From Erginobacter sp964465735 (GTDB taxonomy: Bacteria; Auribacterota; Erginobacteria; Erginobacterales; Erginobacteraceae): 16,687 bases of DNA. The notes under the pieces were generated by a model that had not been told where the DNA came from, searched no databases, and saw only the letters and a list, made by a program, of their open reading frames with translations. A program made the position numbers and the translations under genes. Positions 9,101 to 13,268 of the stretch are shown here, piece by piece. The stretch is from the NCBI GenBank assembly GCA_964465735.1, contig CAYXKT010000060.1, forward strand, positions 1 to 16,687, read 5' to 3'. Within the stretch, counting starts at the first letter, position 1, and each line of letters starts with the position of its first letter.

Positions 9101-9682
9101 GATCTTTTTCTGGCCCTCGACCCGGCCTACCCGGCGGCCAAGTCGGGGGAGGATAAATACAGTTTCGCCAACAATATTCTCAGCCTCTCCTATGGACCGG
9201 AGGAGTTCCTGACCGGTCTGACCGCCAACGAAGAATCCGGGGAGAAGACCCGGGCCAACCTGGCCGATATCCTCTCCGATTATACCGGGGCGCAGCTGGT
9301 CAGCTGGGTTAACAACTCCGAGCTTTCCCGGTCGGTCACCCGCCTCAATGAAAAGGGGAGAAGCTGGACCCGGGAAGTGACCCTCTACAAGACCGGGGAT
9401 CGGAGAATCGAGGTTCGCGATACCCTCTCCCGTCGGGGGAGTGTTTACTGGCATTTCTCCGGACAGCCGTTGCGGGAGGAGAATGGGGCGGTTCTCGATG
9501 TCAACGGAACCCGACTCTCGATAGCCTGGGAGGGGGCGGAACGGGTCTCCCGCCGCAATCGAACGACCTGGTCCGACCCCAAGCCGGAAAAGCGCTGGAC
9601 CTACTCCGGCCCTTCCGATCACGAGATCAAGCTCTACCGCTCCACTCCGGGGACGATCGTCACTATCTTTAAAGGGTTGTGA
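200..9682 (+). CDS. Giant secreted multi-propeller protein with C-terminal polysaccharide-lyase-like domain (3160 aa)
   Basis: I chose ATG 200: gggg at 188-191 lies 8 bases upstream, whereas the in-frame TTG at 194 would be only 2 bases from it. Residues 1-27 form a signal peptide (KSGKK, then a hydrophobic stretch, cleavage likely after AIA). Later parts are: Pro/Thr/Ser linker (about 90-130); a Tyr/Leu-rich helix block (177-209); an AT-rich domain of unknown type (about 235-371); six 40-residue FG-GAP/VCBS-like repeats with DYNGDG calcium-loop motifs (382-621); four seven-bladed propellers with blades of the form AD..YIYGG..DG.VYIW (690-991, 1045-1343, 1401-1700, 1794-2074), each preceded by a Pro/Thr-rich linker; a divergent fifth propeller-like region (about 2101-2323); a second helix block (2371-2403); a lamin-tail-like domain (2428-2571, VVINEIARG and DQWIELYN); and a lyase-like region (2605-3160). 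That last part has an all-alpha half with NSRHY (2772-2776), a His pair at 2838/2841 and Tyr 2886/2891, then a beta half starting near HRSGWGENDLFLALDP (2960). It probably acts outside the cytoplasm on or around polysaccharide. No anchor, dockerin or C-terminal sorting signal is visible. The propeller and lyase calls rest on motif recognition; substrate and activity are unknown. Confidence 0.85.
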   Translation: MDKSGKKLIFALLTAAAWLGALACTPAIAESLSAPDRPGISISGGKINFSAHREAEAGGPAFSSSRFQPTSLRFRTTTGRVADTIAKDDAPSPSPTPTLSPIPTSTPEVVKTPTPGPTAIPTPSPVPPPWIYPGTLSRVYFPDLDYLFRDPPGKIEVIVTSPDRTRTQRTVLEKTDYSPKKKTLAYPLLMEAYRMVYRQLLGISLITPTQVPTATPTPEGYKTPPPSPTRTPGYCEFPLQVSKLEDMSISQSRSNKLFGWEWDITRAVDPGNRAERYGQTPDNLNTYYFGSEYELQPVALLIYCNQAAVTDIREGDWATLTYYGAAGLQSIKVYPPAVAISPQFASVYYFIAQDGSTYNDRWLCDQAGIIPTPTPLILELDSGDYDGDRTSDIAIFRPASGLWAIRGITRAYFGRINDLPVSGDYNGDGTTDIAVFRESSGLWAVRGQTRLYYGAAGDIQVPGDYNGDGICDPGIFRTSSGLWSIRDFTRAYFGKSVDRPVPGYYQGKGPKNIAVFRPSTGLWAMRGLSRVYFGAGTDWPVPSDYTGDETDDIAIFRPASGLWAVRGVTRAYFGKENDLPVRGDFDGTAAVEVGIFRESSGLWAIRGISRTYFGRAGDLPLGAPPCRPVTPSPTLTPEGYKTPTPTPSSTPSPTPEGYKTPIPSPTPSNSPTPSPSPTPTTSPTPTPGPFDLAGTIEVGLPIWSLWADDSYLYAGTGDSSVYIYERQPPGSFVFQTRLEGSGGENIYGLAGIQSGGLPYRLYGSSSLGLVYAWDYHWNTEKWTQLTAIDLPLNSAMNSLAADNLQIAGAHNNGMVYIWKSSDFSLQTVLDPVTGPVLSASLDAYYFYSGGGDGLLHRWERGDDGASFTVFSAFGLPIWATEVDDYYFYAGDTSPALTAWSKLDDSPLTGEPPPGRIQALSSDQMSYISGVGDEGDLYVWSNADLTLRTTSPGSDQSLYAVFADRYRAGVSYTRYIYGGGADGIIYLWMGERTPTPSPTSSPTPSCTPSPTASPTPSTTPSPTSSPTPVGYKTPSPTLTPTPIPAFSLMTTIEAGGSKIWSLWADHDNLCAGTDEGSIWIWDRNGSGAFNLQTVIIVDLLEQIYGLSGYTVADPQSLYGATSEGIVREWRKNGTWKYYNYEPKTTPPPSMNSVSADGDLICAANDDGGVYVWSAGAFTLQTVLVPAVVPMHSVSLDPYYYIFAGGQDGSVYCWDRGDFSFLTEFVASGEPIYSTEVDDDYLYAGGSAPNLSRWSLTDFSVSTWGNQSVSDLSSDGRQYIAGVGGGDALYVWSTDDFSLQTVSTVASESFHSVFADRHEETPDNPRYIFAGSGNSQIYVWWGDNPSLSGSAPGGGLPKLGKPSPSPIEYSPAPRTPAGTATPTSSPTPIPPVTPVPGPGEGTFDLVGTIEVGPPVWSVWADDRYLYGGTGDGSVYIWERGPGGFYFQGSVGGYTEGNIYGLSGYQGLFQRRLYGASEDGTVYAWDFDLRSGGLALLASLDQGNSFMYSVAADRDLVCGANNDGGIYVWSAVNFSLQTVFNRGAGPALSVSLDGDYIYGGFADGAVFLWDRETLVPANAFSASTDIVWVTAVDGDNFYGGGSSPALAGWSKTDFSLLTGEGGPPGPVAGLTSDWRNYLSGAGPDGALYVWSLADFSLQTVSRASSVPLYSVFADRYRTGDGLPHFIYGGSADGNIYVWRGERTPTPTPTPSLPPTPPPPPSATPPNYRTPSPTATATATPRGLKTPTPAPTPIFIPTPPDRATPPPVPSPTFGTRLILDPTATPTPVTTPSATPPDFTLLTVLEGAEGWMMGVFADREYIYGAGQDNRIHIWDRETYKKVTALTVPECRAMLSVFADGDYIYGGNDDSRVYIWGRKNFGLRYVLGDGHFYVESVYADPDYLYGANYDGEVYLWDRSDFSLQTRLTGPRGWLNTVFADGASIFAGSGGIENTVAIWDRSDLTFSRSLTGPGDDLNSVWVDDDYIYGGCADGYLYLWERDSFRLAKILTQPVNQVTSVVSQGLFIYASSLDHGLYVWDKSGLSLLRVLDEMEQPLQGVYVEGEQIFAAARDGRIYIWQAPSAGLAITPVSGYPHPPVPPSNPDSGMVVKELLSAANEGDEQGGIAWKDGYLYENTGEDNVLYQRDPVDGKLIGGVVGLESSEDLGIAWDPDNALWYIADPRKTGISAFWETAPDPYDLSVPPFGNVTGLFYDPDRRELLSANHPQNYINVWPIDLDDLPRQPERIEVGFPQGGVAVVNDMIWAGHYTDSPYCPVYELDRSGVKTGRQFVLPEGRQARDMTWDGEYLWVRSDYRFGSIKIYQIDIGAASGPEEGIEEDPPLKKILPDPTPEPEEKRTFPALWPTPAVFEWVPPAEPYDPQKKSLDYSLLQETYKKTYWELFDIPLTTPTPPPTPIPTLTPVPTPKDSPSDEKKVVINEIARGDLFSTKKDQWIELYNAGGSRVSFSTESSWKLKNIASSWEVKLDKGSIDKGGYYVLYTGVKPDGKGDQSYSYQMTDGDHLSLINADGKTEDEVNFQFWPEGGSGISMERKDPEEKGSNSSNWASSQLNGWTPGAVNNVSTVAGAERTARVAAASLEKGAGSSGSAPIANISLWEYADWIDFASGRYFKIYQGDRAAAGDQAVFYDYLPNAAFIYLVTGYRPTGLYFKQNLLDLVRDSSFDWGGKEHSRYISDLAESYLAVLSSGLFSEEERSEVREKFYQLALERRNLTGEGHSAQGVICGLNAVAGYLIGGERGREMIEWANRLLSYDDTWTFPENSRHYAGIFLQEMLRVALYSNRMTIPETDRQERAWKRNFARQVQWIIESSPHNGYSPAQGEEFQPNHLGHFMAPLVVATTILNDDDPDHLRLAAEAKWLFQANFNYALRHRVGNYDQNAYGYGSSQWGPFAILFNPVYLYWFLNDNLAAVPPASDSTVLYRPMLKDEADDGVYDKSLSQLITQPDRIVHRSGWGENDLFLALDPAYPAAKSGEDKYSFANNILSLSYGPEEFLTGLTANEESGEKTRANLADILSDYTGAQLVSWVNNSELSRSVTRLNEKGRSWTREVTLYKTGDRRIEVRDTLSRRGSVYWHFSGQPLREENGAVLDVNGTRLSIAWEGAERVSRRNRTTWSDPKPEKRWTYSGPSDHEIKLYRSTPGTIVTIFKGL
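1343..2062 (+). repeat. Six in-frame 120-bp FG-GAP/VCBS repeat units
   Basis: Six consecutive units of exactly 40 codons encode the pattern GDYxGDGxxDIAIFRxxSGLW (written here as a pattern), then A-V/I-RG-x-TR-x-YFG-x-x-x-D-x-PV. Units 1-3 keep DxDGD- or NGDG-type calcium loops. Unit 4 (YYQGKGPKN) and unit 6 (DFDGTAAVE) have degraded ones. Such repeats usually close into a beta-propeller in extracellular proteins; six units, or seven with a divergent flank, could make one propeller. Confidence 0.85.
2267..5300 (+). repeat. Three tandem propeller-plus-linker modules, period about 1065-1068 bp
   Basis: Modules start at 2267, 3332 and 4400 with FDLAGTIEVG, FSLMTTIEAG and FDLVGTIEVG, each followed by a WSLWAD or WSVWAD motif. 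Each module has seven blades in the same order: blade 2 starts near IYGL, blade 5 has a xPxL..WS motif and blade 7 an unusual ADR..(x)n..Y.F/Y.G insertion. Each ends in YVW or YLW plus a Pro/Thr-rich linker. A fourth propeller (5579-6421) is related but its blades resemble one another more and lack these blade-specific features. Confidence 0.8.
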
Positions 9683-10123
9683 CTGGGGTCCTGGAAGTAC
9701 CGGAAATTGTATAACCTGGATTTTGCCTCTTCGGGACAGCGGATATAATTCCGGATCTTTGCTGATTAATCTTGTTCGGGGCAAGCTATAAAATGGTACG
9801 CAGGCCGGCCAGAGTAGCACAGGCATTCTTGCCTGTGTCCAGGCTTACACAGACAGGAATGTCTGCTACCTTCTTATCGTCCGGACTGCAATTAGTTATA
9901 GATGCGAAGTTCAGGTATAAAAAATGAAACTGGCGAAAGCGAATTTAGAGAAGGAGTAAGAAAGGGGTCTAAGCAGCTCCAAAGAATATAATCAGAAATA
10001 AAACCAACAGAATAATTTGACGGAATCCGGATCTGTTCAGGGAGGGAAAGGTATGGACAATTCCCGATTTCCAGTGTTATCCTAATCTTGACAGAATCCA
10101 CTCGAGCAATTAGAGGACATACT
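9683..10123. other. Intergenic spacer after the giant gene
   Basis: About 440 bases without a supportable gene. It contains the hairpin repeat at 9814-9869. Two isolated tataat hexamers occur (9744-9749 and 9987-9992), neither with a good -35 at standard distance. No hairpin with a T-run follows the giant gene, so I cannot place its terminator; the 9814-9869 hairpin could serve but lacks a T-tract. Confidence 0.6.
9814..9869. repeat. REP-like double-hairpin element (GTAGCACAGGCATTC type)
   Basis: The outer ends gtagca and tgctac are complementary, and the two halves form an imperfect inverted repeat. Each half also folds alone: cacaggca-ttct-tgcctgtg (9818-9837, 8-bp perfect stem) and cagaca-ggaa-tgtctg (9850-9865, 6-bp perfect stem). 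From general knowledge, very similar GTAGCACAGGC...GCCTGTG sequences recur between genes in many environmental bacterial genomes. Only one copy is seen here. Confidence 0.7.
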
Positions 10124-10780
10124 ATGGCGGAAACTGGACCAGCGGACCAGCTGTCACAGGATATGAAGTTGATTAAATTAAGACTGAAGACCCTGATCCG
10201 GACTGATGAGGCTTACCTGGTCGATCTTGGCCAGGGTAAGGTCTGGATCCCCAGGCACGCGATCAAGTCTTCCCGGCGGATCGACCAGGGGATCCTGGAG
10301 GTTGAGGTTCTGGAAAAAGTTATCCGCGAGAAACGCCGGGAGATGCGGAAGCTCAAGGAGCAGTTAACCGGGCTTAAAGGGTCGATCCTGGGCGAGGTGA
10401 TGGAATTTACCGGGGTACTGGTTGAGGAGACCGACGACGCCCTTCTGGTTAAGGTGGGGCCCCAGGAGATGCGTATACCACGGGTCTGTTTCTCCGAGTA
10501 CGAGGAACTGGGCGACGGGCAGTACCGTTTCGTGGTCCAGAGAGATTATCTGGAGTTCAAACTCCGCCGCCTCCAGGAAGCCAGCTCGGAGTCCGCCATC
10601 ACCACCATCAAGGCTGAGCTTCTCCAGGAGACTGACCGGGCCTATCTGATGAAGTACGACGACCTGGAGATCTGGTTCCCCAAGCGGGCGGTGATTGAGG
10701 TCCGGGACCAGGGACAGGAATGGGAGTTCGTGGTCTCGACCGACTTCTGGATGTTCAAGCTGGAAAAGCAGATTTCCTGA
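10124..10780 (+). CDS. Hypothetical protein with three copies of a small TD-x-A-x-L / W-x-P domain (218 aa)
   Basis: I do not recognise a characterised family. ATG 10124 is preferred over the in-frame TTG at 10088 because tagagga (10111-10117) lies 6 bases upstream. The protein is an internal triplicate. TDEAYL (27-32), TDDALL (103-108) and TDRAYL (170-175) are each followed after 8-9 residues by WIPR (41-44), RIPR (117-120) and WFPK (184-187). Repeats 2 and 3 continue into FVVQRDYLEFKL (136-147) and FVVSTDFWMFKL (202-213). Residues 59-85 are charged and probably helical or coiled-coil. There is no signal peptide or membrane segment, so it is likely cytoplasmic. Each unit looks like a small beta-barrel or SH3-like fold, perhaps binding protein or nucleic acid; that is inference. 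The next gene converges on it 18 bases downstream. Confidence 0.75.
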   Translation: MAETGPADQLSQDMKLIKLRLKTLIRTDEAYLVDLGQGKVWIPRHAIKSSRRIDQGILEVEVLEKVIREKRREMRKLKEQLTGLKGSILGEVMEFTGVLVEETDDALLVKVGPQEMRIPRVCFSEYEELGDGQYRFVVQRDYLEFKLRRLQEASSESAITTIKAELLQETDRAYLMKYDDLEIWFPKRAVIEVRDQGQEWEFVVSTDFWMFKLEKQIS

Positions 10781-10798
10781 ACCTTTCCCCGCTTTTCT

Positions 10799-11266
10799 TT
10801 ATTCGAAGTTCTCCGCCGGGACCAGACTGTCTCCAAACTGTTGTTGGAGCCGTTCCCGGTCTTCAAAGGTCAGGGTGGAGAGAAAGTCTTCGAACTGCAT
10901 ACCGGCGGTCCTCTCGAGGATGAACATCACCGATTCGACGAAGGCCTTGATGTTCCGACCCCGGTAGGCCGGGACCTGGCTGACTTTCTGATAGAGATAG
11001 AACCGGATCTTGATCCAGAGGCCGTAAACCTGTTTGCTCCATTCCCGGGGGAGCCCCTTTTCCCTGACCAGCTGGTCAAGCCGCCAGCTGAAGTTGGTCG
11101 GGGTGGTAGGCCCTTCCTCCTCCGGCAGGGATTTTGACATAACCCGGCCCAGAGCGAGGAAAGCGTAGTGACCGGCGTGCTGGAGCCGGTTGCGCCGCTG
11201 GAGGACGATCGCCGTGATCATTAAATCGATCGCTTCCGGATCTACCTTCAGTCTCTGGATAGCCAT
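10799..11266 (-). CDS. Hypothetical protein (155 aa)
   Basis: I do not recognise this protein. It starts at ATG 11266 on the minus strand with a good Shine-Dalgarno (aggaga, 11274-11279) 7 bases upstream, and ends 18 bases from the convergent gene. It is predicted soluble and mostly helical, with a hydrophobic, basic N-terminal helix region (AIDLMITAIVLQRRNRLQ), an acidic, proline-bearing loop (PEEEGPTTPTNFS, about 48-60), a Trp/Tyr-rich middle (WSKQVYGLWIKIRFYLYQK), and an acidic C-terminal part. There is no signal peptide. It appears to be a single-gene transcription unit with its own extended -10 promoter and a palindrome just past the expected transcription start. The codon use and strong ribosome site support a real gene; the function is unknown. 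Confidence 0.75.
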   Translation of the reverse strand: MAIQRLKVDPEAIDLMITAIVLQRRNRLQHAGHYAFLALGRVMSKSLPEEEGPTTPTNFSWRLDQLVREKGLPREWSKQVYGLWIKIRFYLYQKVSQVPAYRGRNIKAFVESVMFILERTAGMQFEDFLSTLTFEDRERLQQQFGDSLVPAENFE

Positions 11267-11287
11267 TGATTGTTCTCCTGAAAAAGG

Positions 11288-11303
11288 TGGACAACACTGT
11301 CCA
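11288..11303. promoter_or_regulatory. Palindrome TGGACA-N4-TGTCCA, possible operator
   Basis: This is a perfect 6-bp inverted repeat with a 4-base spacer (tggaca-acac-tgtcca). It lies between the TATAAT at 11313-11318 and the start codon at 11266, at about +3 to +18 of the expected minus-strand transcript. The position fits a repressor operator or a 5'-UTR hairpin. No regulator is encoded nearby to match it. Confidence 0.45.
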
Positions 11304-11312
11304 TCTAATGTA

Positions 11313-11340
11313 ATTATACCATTTTCTGCTCTCTAAGCAA
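11313..11340 (-). promoter_or_regulatory. Extended -10 promoter for the minus-strand 155-aa gene
   Basis: Read on the minus strand, TGGTATAAT places a perfect TATAAT (11313-11318) after a TGn extension. A partial -35, TTGCTT (11335-11340), sits 16 bases upstream. The predicted start is near 11306, giving a leader of about 40 bases. This is the best promoter-like sequence in the window. It lies in the 114-base divergent region shared with the GT9 operon. Confidence 0.55.
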
Positions 11341-11380
11341 GTCAATTGAAGGAAACGGGGATGGGGGAATTTCAATCGAG

Positions 11381-12502
11381 ATGATTAACTTTGATTGCCG
11401 CTATTACCGGGGTGATCGTCCCTGCGTCTTCCACAAGGAGGAGGGGATGGTCTGTCGGGACTGTCCCCGTTACTCCCCGGCGGGGGAGAAGATCCTGATC
11501 ATCAAGCTCGACGCGGCCGGGGATGTTTTACGGACGACCTCTCTTCTCCCCGGACTGAAGAAGCTATACCCTGCCGGCTGTCTGACCTGGATCACCCGCT
11601 CCTCCTCGCTGCCTATCTTTCTCCACAACCCCCTGGTTGACCGGGTTCTCCCCCTCCAGCCCGACGGTATGCTCTCCGTCCTGGCCGAGACTTTCGACCT
11701 CTCGCTCAACCTCGATACCTCGCCGCTGAGCTCTTCGCTTCAGGCCCTGGTCCGGGCCGGGACGAAGAAGGGTTTTACTCTCGATGGCGGTGGCCGGGTT
11801 GTTCCCTGCGGCCCCGAAGCCGAGACCTGGCTGAAGATGTCAGTCTTCGACAATCTCAAGAAGGCCAACCGAAAAACCTGTCAGACCCTGATCCGGGAGA
11901 TGGCCGGCCTCCCGCCTCCTGACGGCGAGATTATTCTCAACCTTTCACCGGAGGAGATCGCCGGGGGGGAGAAGTTCGCCCGAGAAAAGGGGCTGAAGCA
12001 AGGGGAATTGGTGATTGGGTTTAATACCGGCGCCGGCGGTCGCTGGCAAGAGAAGAAATGGACCCGGAAGGGGACTCTGGCCCTGGCGCGCCTCTGCCGC
12101 GAACGCTTGGGAGCGAAGCTTCTTCTCTACGGGGGGCCGGAGGAGGAAGCGAGGAATGCCTGGTTGATGAAAGAAGGGGGGGGCCTCTTCATCGATACCG
12201 GTTGCCGCAACGACCTGCGGACTTTCTTCGCCCGACTCAATCTCTGTGACCTCCTGATTACCTCGGATACCCTGGCCCTACATAGTGCTGCTGCTCTGGG
12301 GAAAAAGGTGGTGGCTCTCTTCGGTCCGACCTCGGCGGCGGAGATTGAGCTTTATGGCCGGGGGGAGAAGGTGGTTGCCCCGGTCCCCTGCCAGTGTTGC
12401 TACCGGCCCGTTTGCGAGGTCCGCCCCACCTGTATGGAATCGATCGATCCCGAGACCGTCTTTGCCGCCATCAGCCGGCTGCTATCGGCACGGGGGGAGT
12501 AA
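11381..12502 (+). CDS. Glycosyltransferase family 9 / heptosyltransferase-like protein (373 aa)
   Basis: A GT-B transferase of the ADP-heptose:LPS heptosyltransferase type. The N-terminal Rossmann start is KILIIKLDAAGDVLRTTSLL, with the family's G-D near the start of the fold. GFNTGAGGRWQEKKW (213-227) matches the family's donor-side motif, LLYGGPEEE follows, and SDTLALHSAAALG (about 295-307) then VVALFGPT is the conserved C-terminal nucleotide-sugar region. Unusual are a Cys-rich N-terminal extension (C6, C15, C25, C28) and a Cys cluster near the C-terminus (C337, C339, C340, C345, C351), which could bind metal. It probably transfers a heptose or other sugar to lipid-A core or a related surface glycan at the cytoplasmic membrane face. 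It is the first gene of a likely operon: the next starts 8 bases after its stop. The ribosome site is weak (ggggga 12 bases upstream), so the start is less certain than the identity. Confidence 0.85.
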   Translation: MINFDCRYYRGDRPCVFHKEEGMVCRDCPRYSPAGEKILIIKLDAAGDVLRTTSLLPGLKKLYPAGCLTWITRSSSLPIFLHNPLVDRVLPLQPDGMLSVLAETFDLSLNLDTSPLSSSLQALVRAGTKKGFTLDGGGRVVPCGPEAETWLKMSVFDNLKKANRKTCQTLIREMAGLPPPDGEIILNLSPEEIAGGEKFAREKGLKQGELVIGFNTGAGGRWQEKKWTRKGTLALARLCRERLGAKLLLYGGPEEEARNAWLMKEGGGLFIDTGCRNDLRTFFARLNLCDLLITSDTLALHSAAALGKKVVALFGPTSAAEIELYGRGEKVVAPVPCQCCYRPVCEVRPTCMESIDPETVFAAISRLLSARGE

Positions 12503-12510
12503 CTGTTGCC

Positions 12511-13230
12511 GTGAAGACTGTGATTATGATCCCCACCTATAACGAGGCCGGGAGTATCGAACCGATGATCGACGAACTGCTCGGCCTTTCGCTGGAGGAG
12601 ATGGAGATTCTGGTAGTCGATGACGATTCTCCTGACGGCACCGGCGAGATTGTCGCCCGGTTGGCGGATCGGGATCGGCGGGTAAAGCTACTCACCAGGA
12701 CCGGGACTCCAGGCCGGGGTCGGGCCGGCCGGGAGGGATTTCTCCGGGCCCTGACCGATGGAGCCGAGCTGATAGTCGAGATGGATGGGGATGGTTCCCA
12801 CGACCCGGCCGATCTCCCTCGGTTGCTCGCTCCGGTCCGGCGGGGGGAGGCCGAGGTGGTGATCGGTTCCCGCTTTGTCGCCGGGGGCGGGGTGGAGGGA
12901 CGGGAACGGTTCCGCGACTTGCTCAGCACTATGGCCCGAGGCTATCTCCGGCTTGTGCTCGGGATCAGGACTCAAGATCCGACCTCCGGCTACCGGGTCT
13001 TTAATCGTCGGGCCCTGGAAGCGATTGATCCGGGAAGTCTGACCGCTACCGACCCCTTTATCGTTGCCCAGGTTCTCTACCGATGCGGTAAAAAAGAACT
13101 GTCGATTACTGAAGTCCCGATCACCTTTAAAGCCCGCCGGAGCGGGACCTCCAAGCTCCGCCCCCGGACCCTGATCGCTTATCTCTTCCGAGTCTGGCGA
13201 TTGCGGTTGGGGGAGAGGAATTTTGGTTAA
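12511..13230 (+). CDS. GT2 glycosyltransferase, polyprenol-phosphate mannose synthase-like (239 aa)
   Basis: The GTG start at 12511 gives VKTVIMIPTYNE, the standard start of this family. The longer upstream ORF overlaps the GT9 gene and is not needed. Motifs in order: IPTYNEAGSI (7-16); VVDDDSPDGTG (35-45), typical of dolichol/polyprenol-phosphate mannose synthases; MDGDGSHDP (91-99) with the metal-binding acidic residues; GSRF; DPTSGYRVF (about 156-164); and a C-terminal FKARRSGTSK resembling the family's F..R..G.SK. At 239 residues it matches the short form without membrane anchors. It probably transfers a sugar from GDP-mannose or a similar donor to polyprenyl phosphate. The 8-base gap from the GT9 stop suggests translational coupling. 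The exact sugar and acceptor are not shown by the sequence. Confidence 0.88.
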   Translation: MKTVIMIPTYNEAGSIEPMIDELLGLSLEEMEILVVDDDSPDGTGEIVARLADRDRRVKLLTRTGTPGRGRAGREGFLRALTDGAELIVEMDGDGSHDPADLPRLLAPVRRGEAEVVIGSRFVAGGGVEGRERFRDLLSTMARGYLRLVLGIRTQDPTSGYRVFNRRALEAIDPGSLTATDPFIVAQVLYRCGKKELSITEVPITFKARRSGTSKLRPRTLIAYLFRVWRLRLGERNFG

Positions 13231-13268
13231 TTTGTTTCCGGAACTCGATTCTAACTCAGGAGAAGCTG

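Noticed and set aside
8285..9826. 513-codon minus-strand ORF opposite the lyase-like domain
   Set aside because: It is an antisense shadow of a GC-rich, strongly codon-biased gene. The plus strand has clear domain motifs, while the minus translation is low-complexity Gly/Pro/Arg-rich with no motif.
10088..10123. TTGACA at 10088-10093 as a -35 box (and TTG start at 10088)
   Set aside because: At 17 bases the -10 position reads tagagg, which is a poor match and serves better as the ribosome site for ATG 10124.
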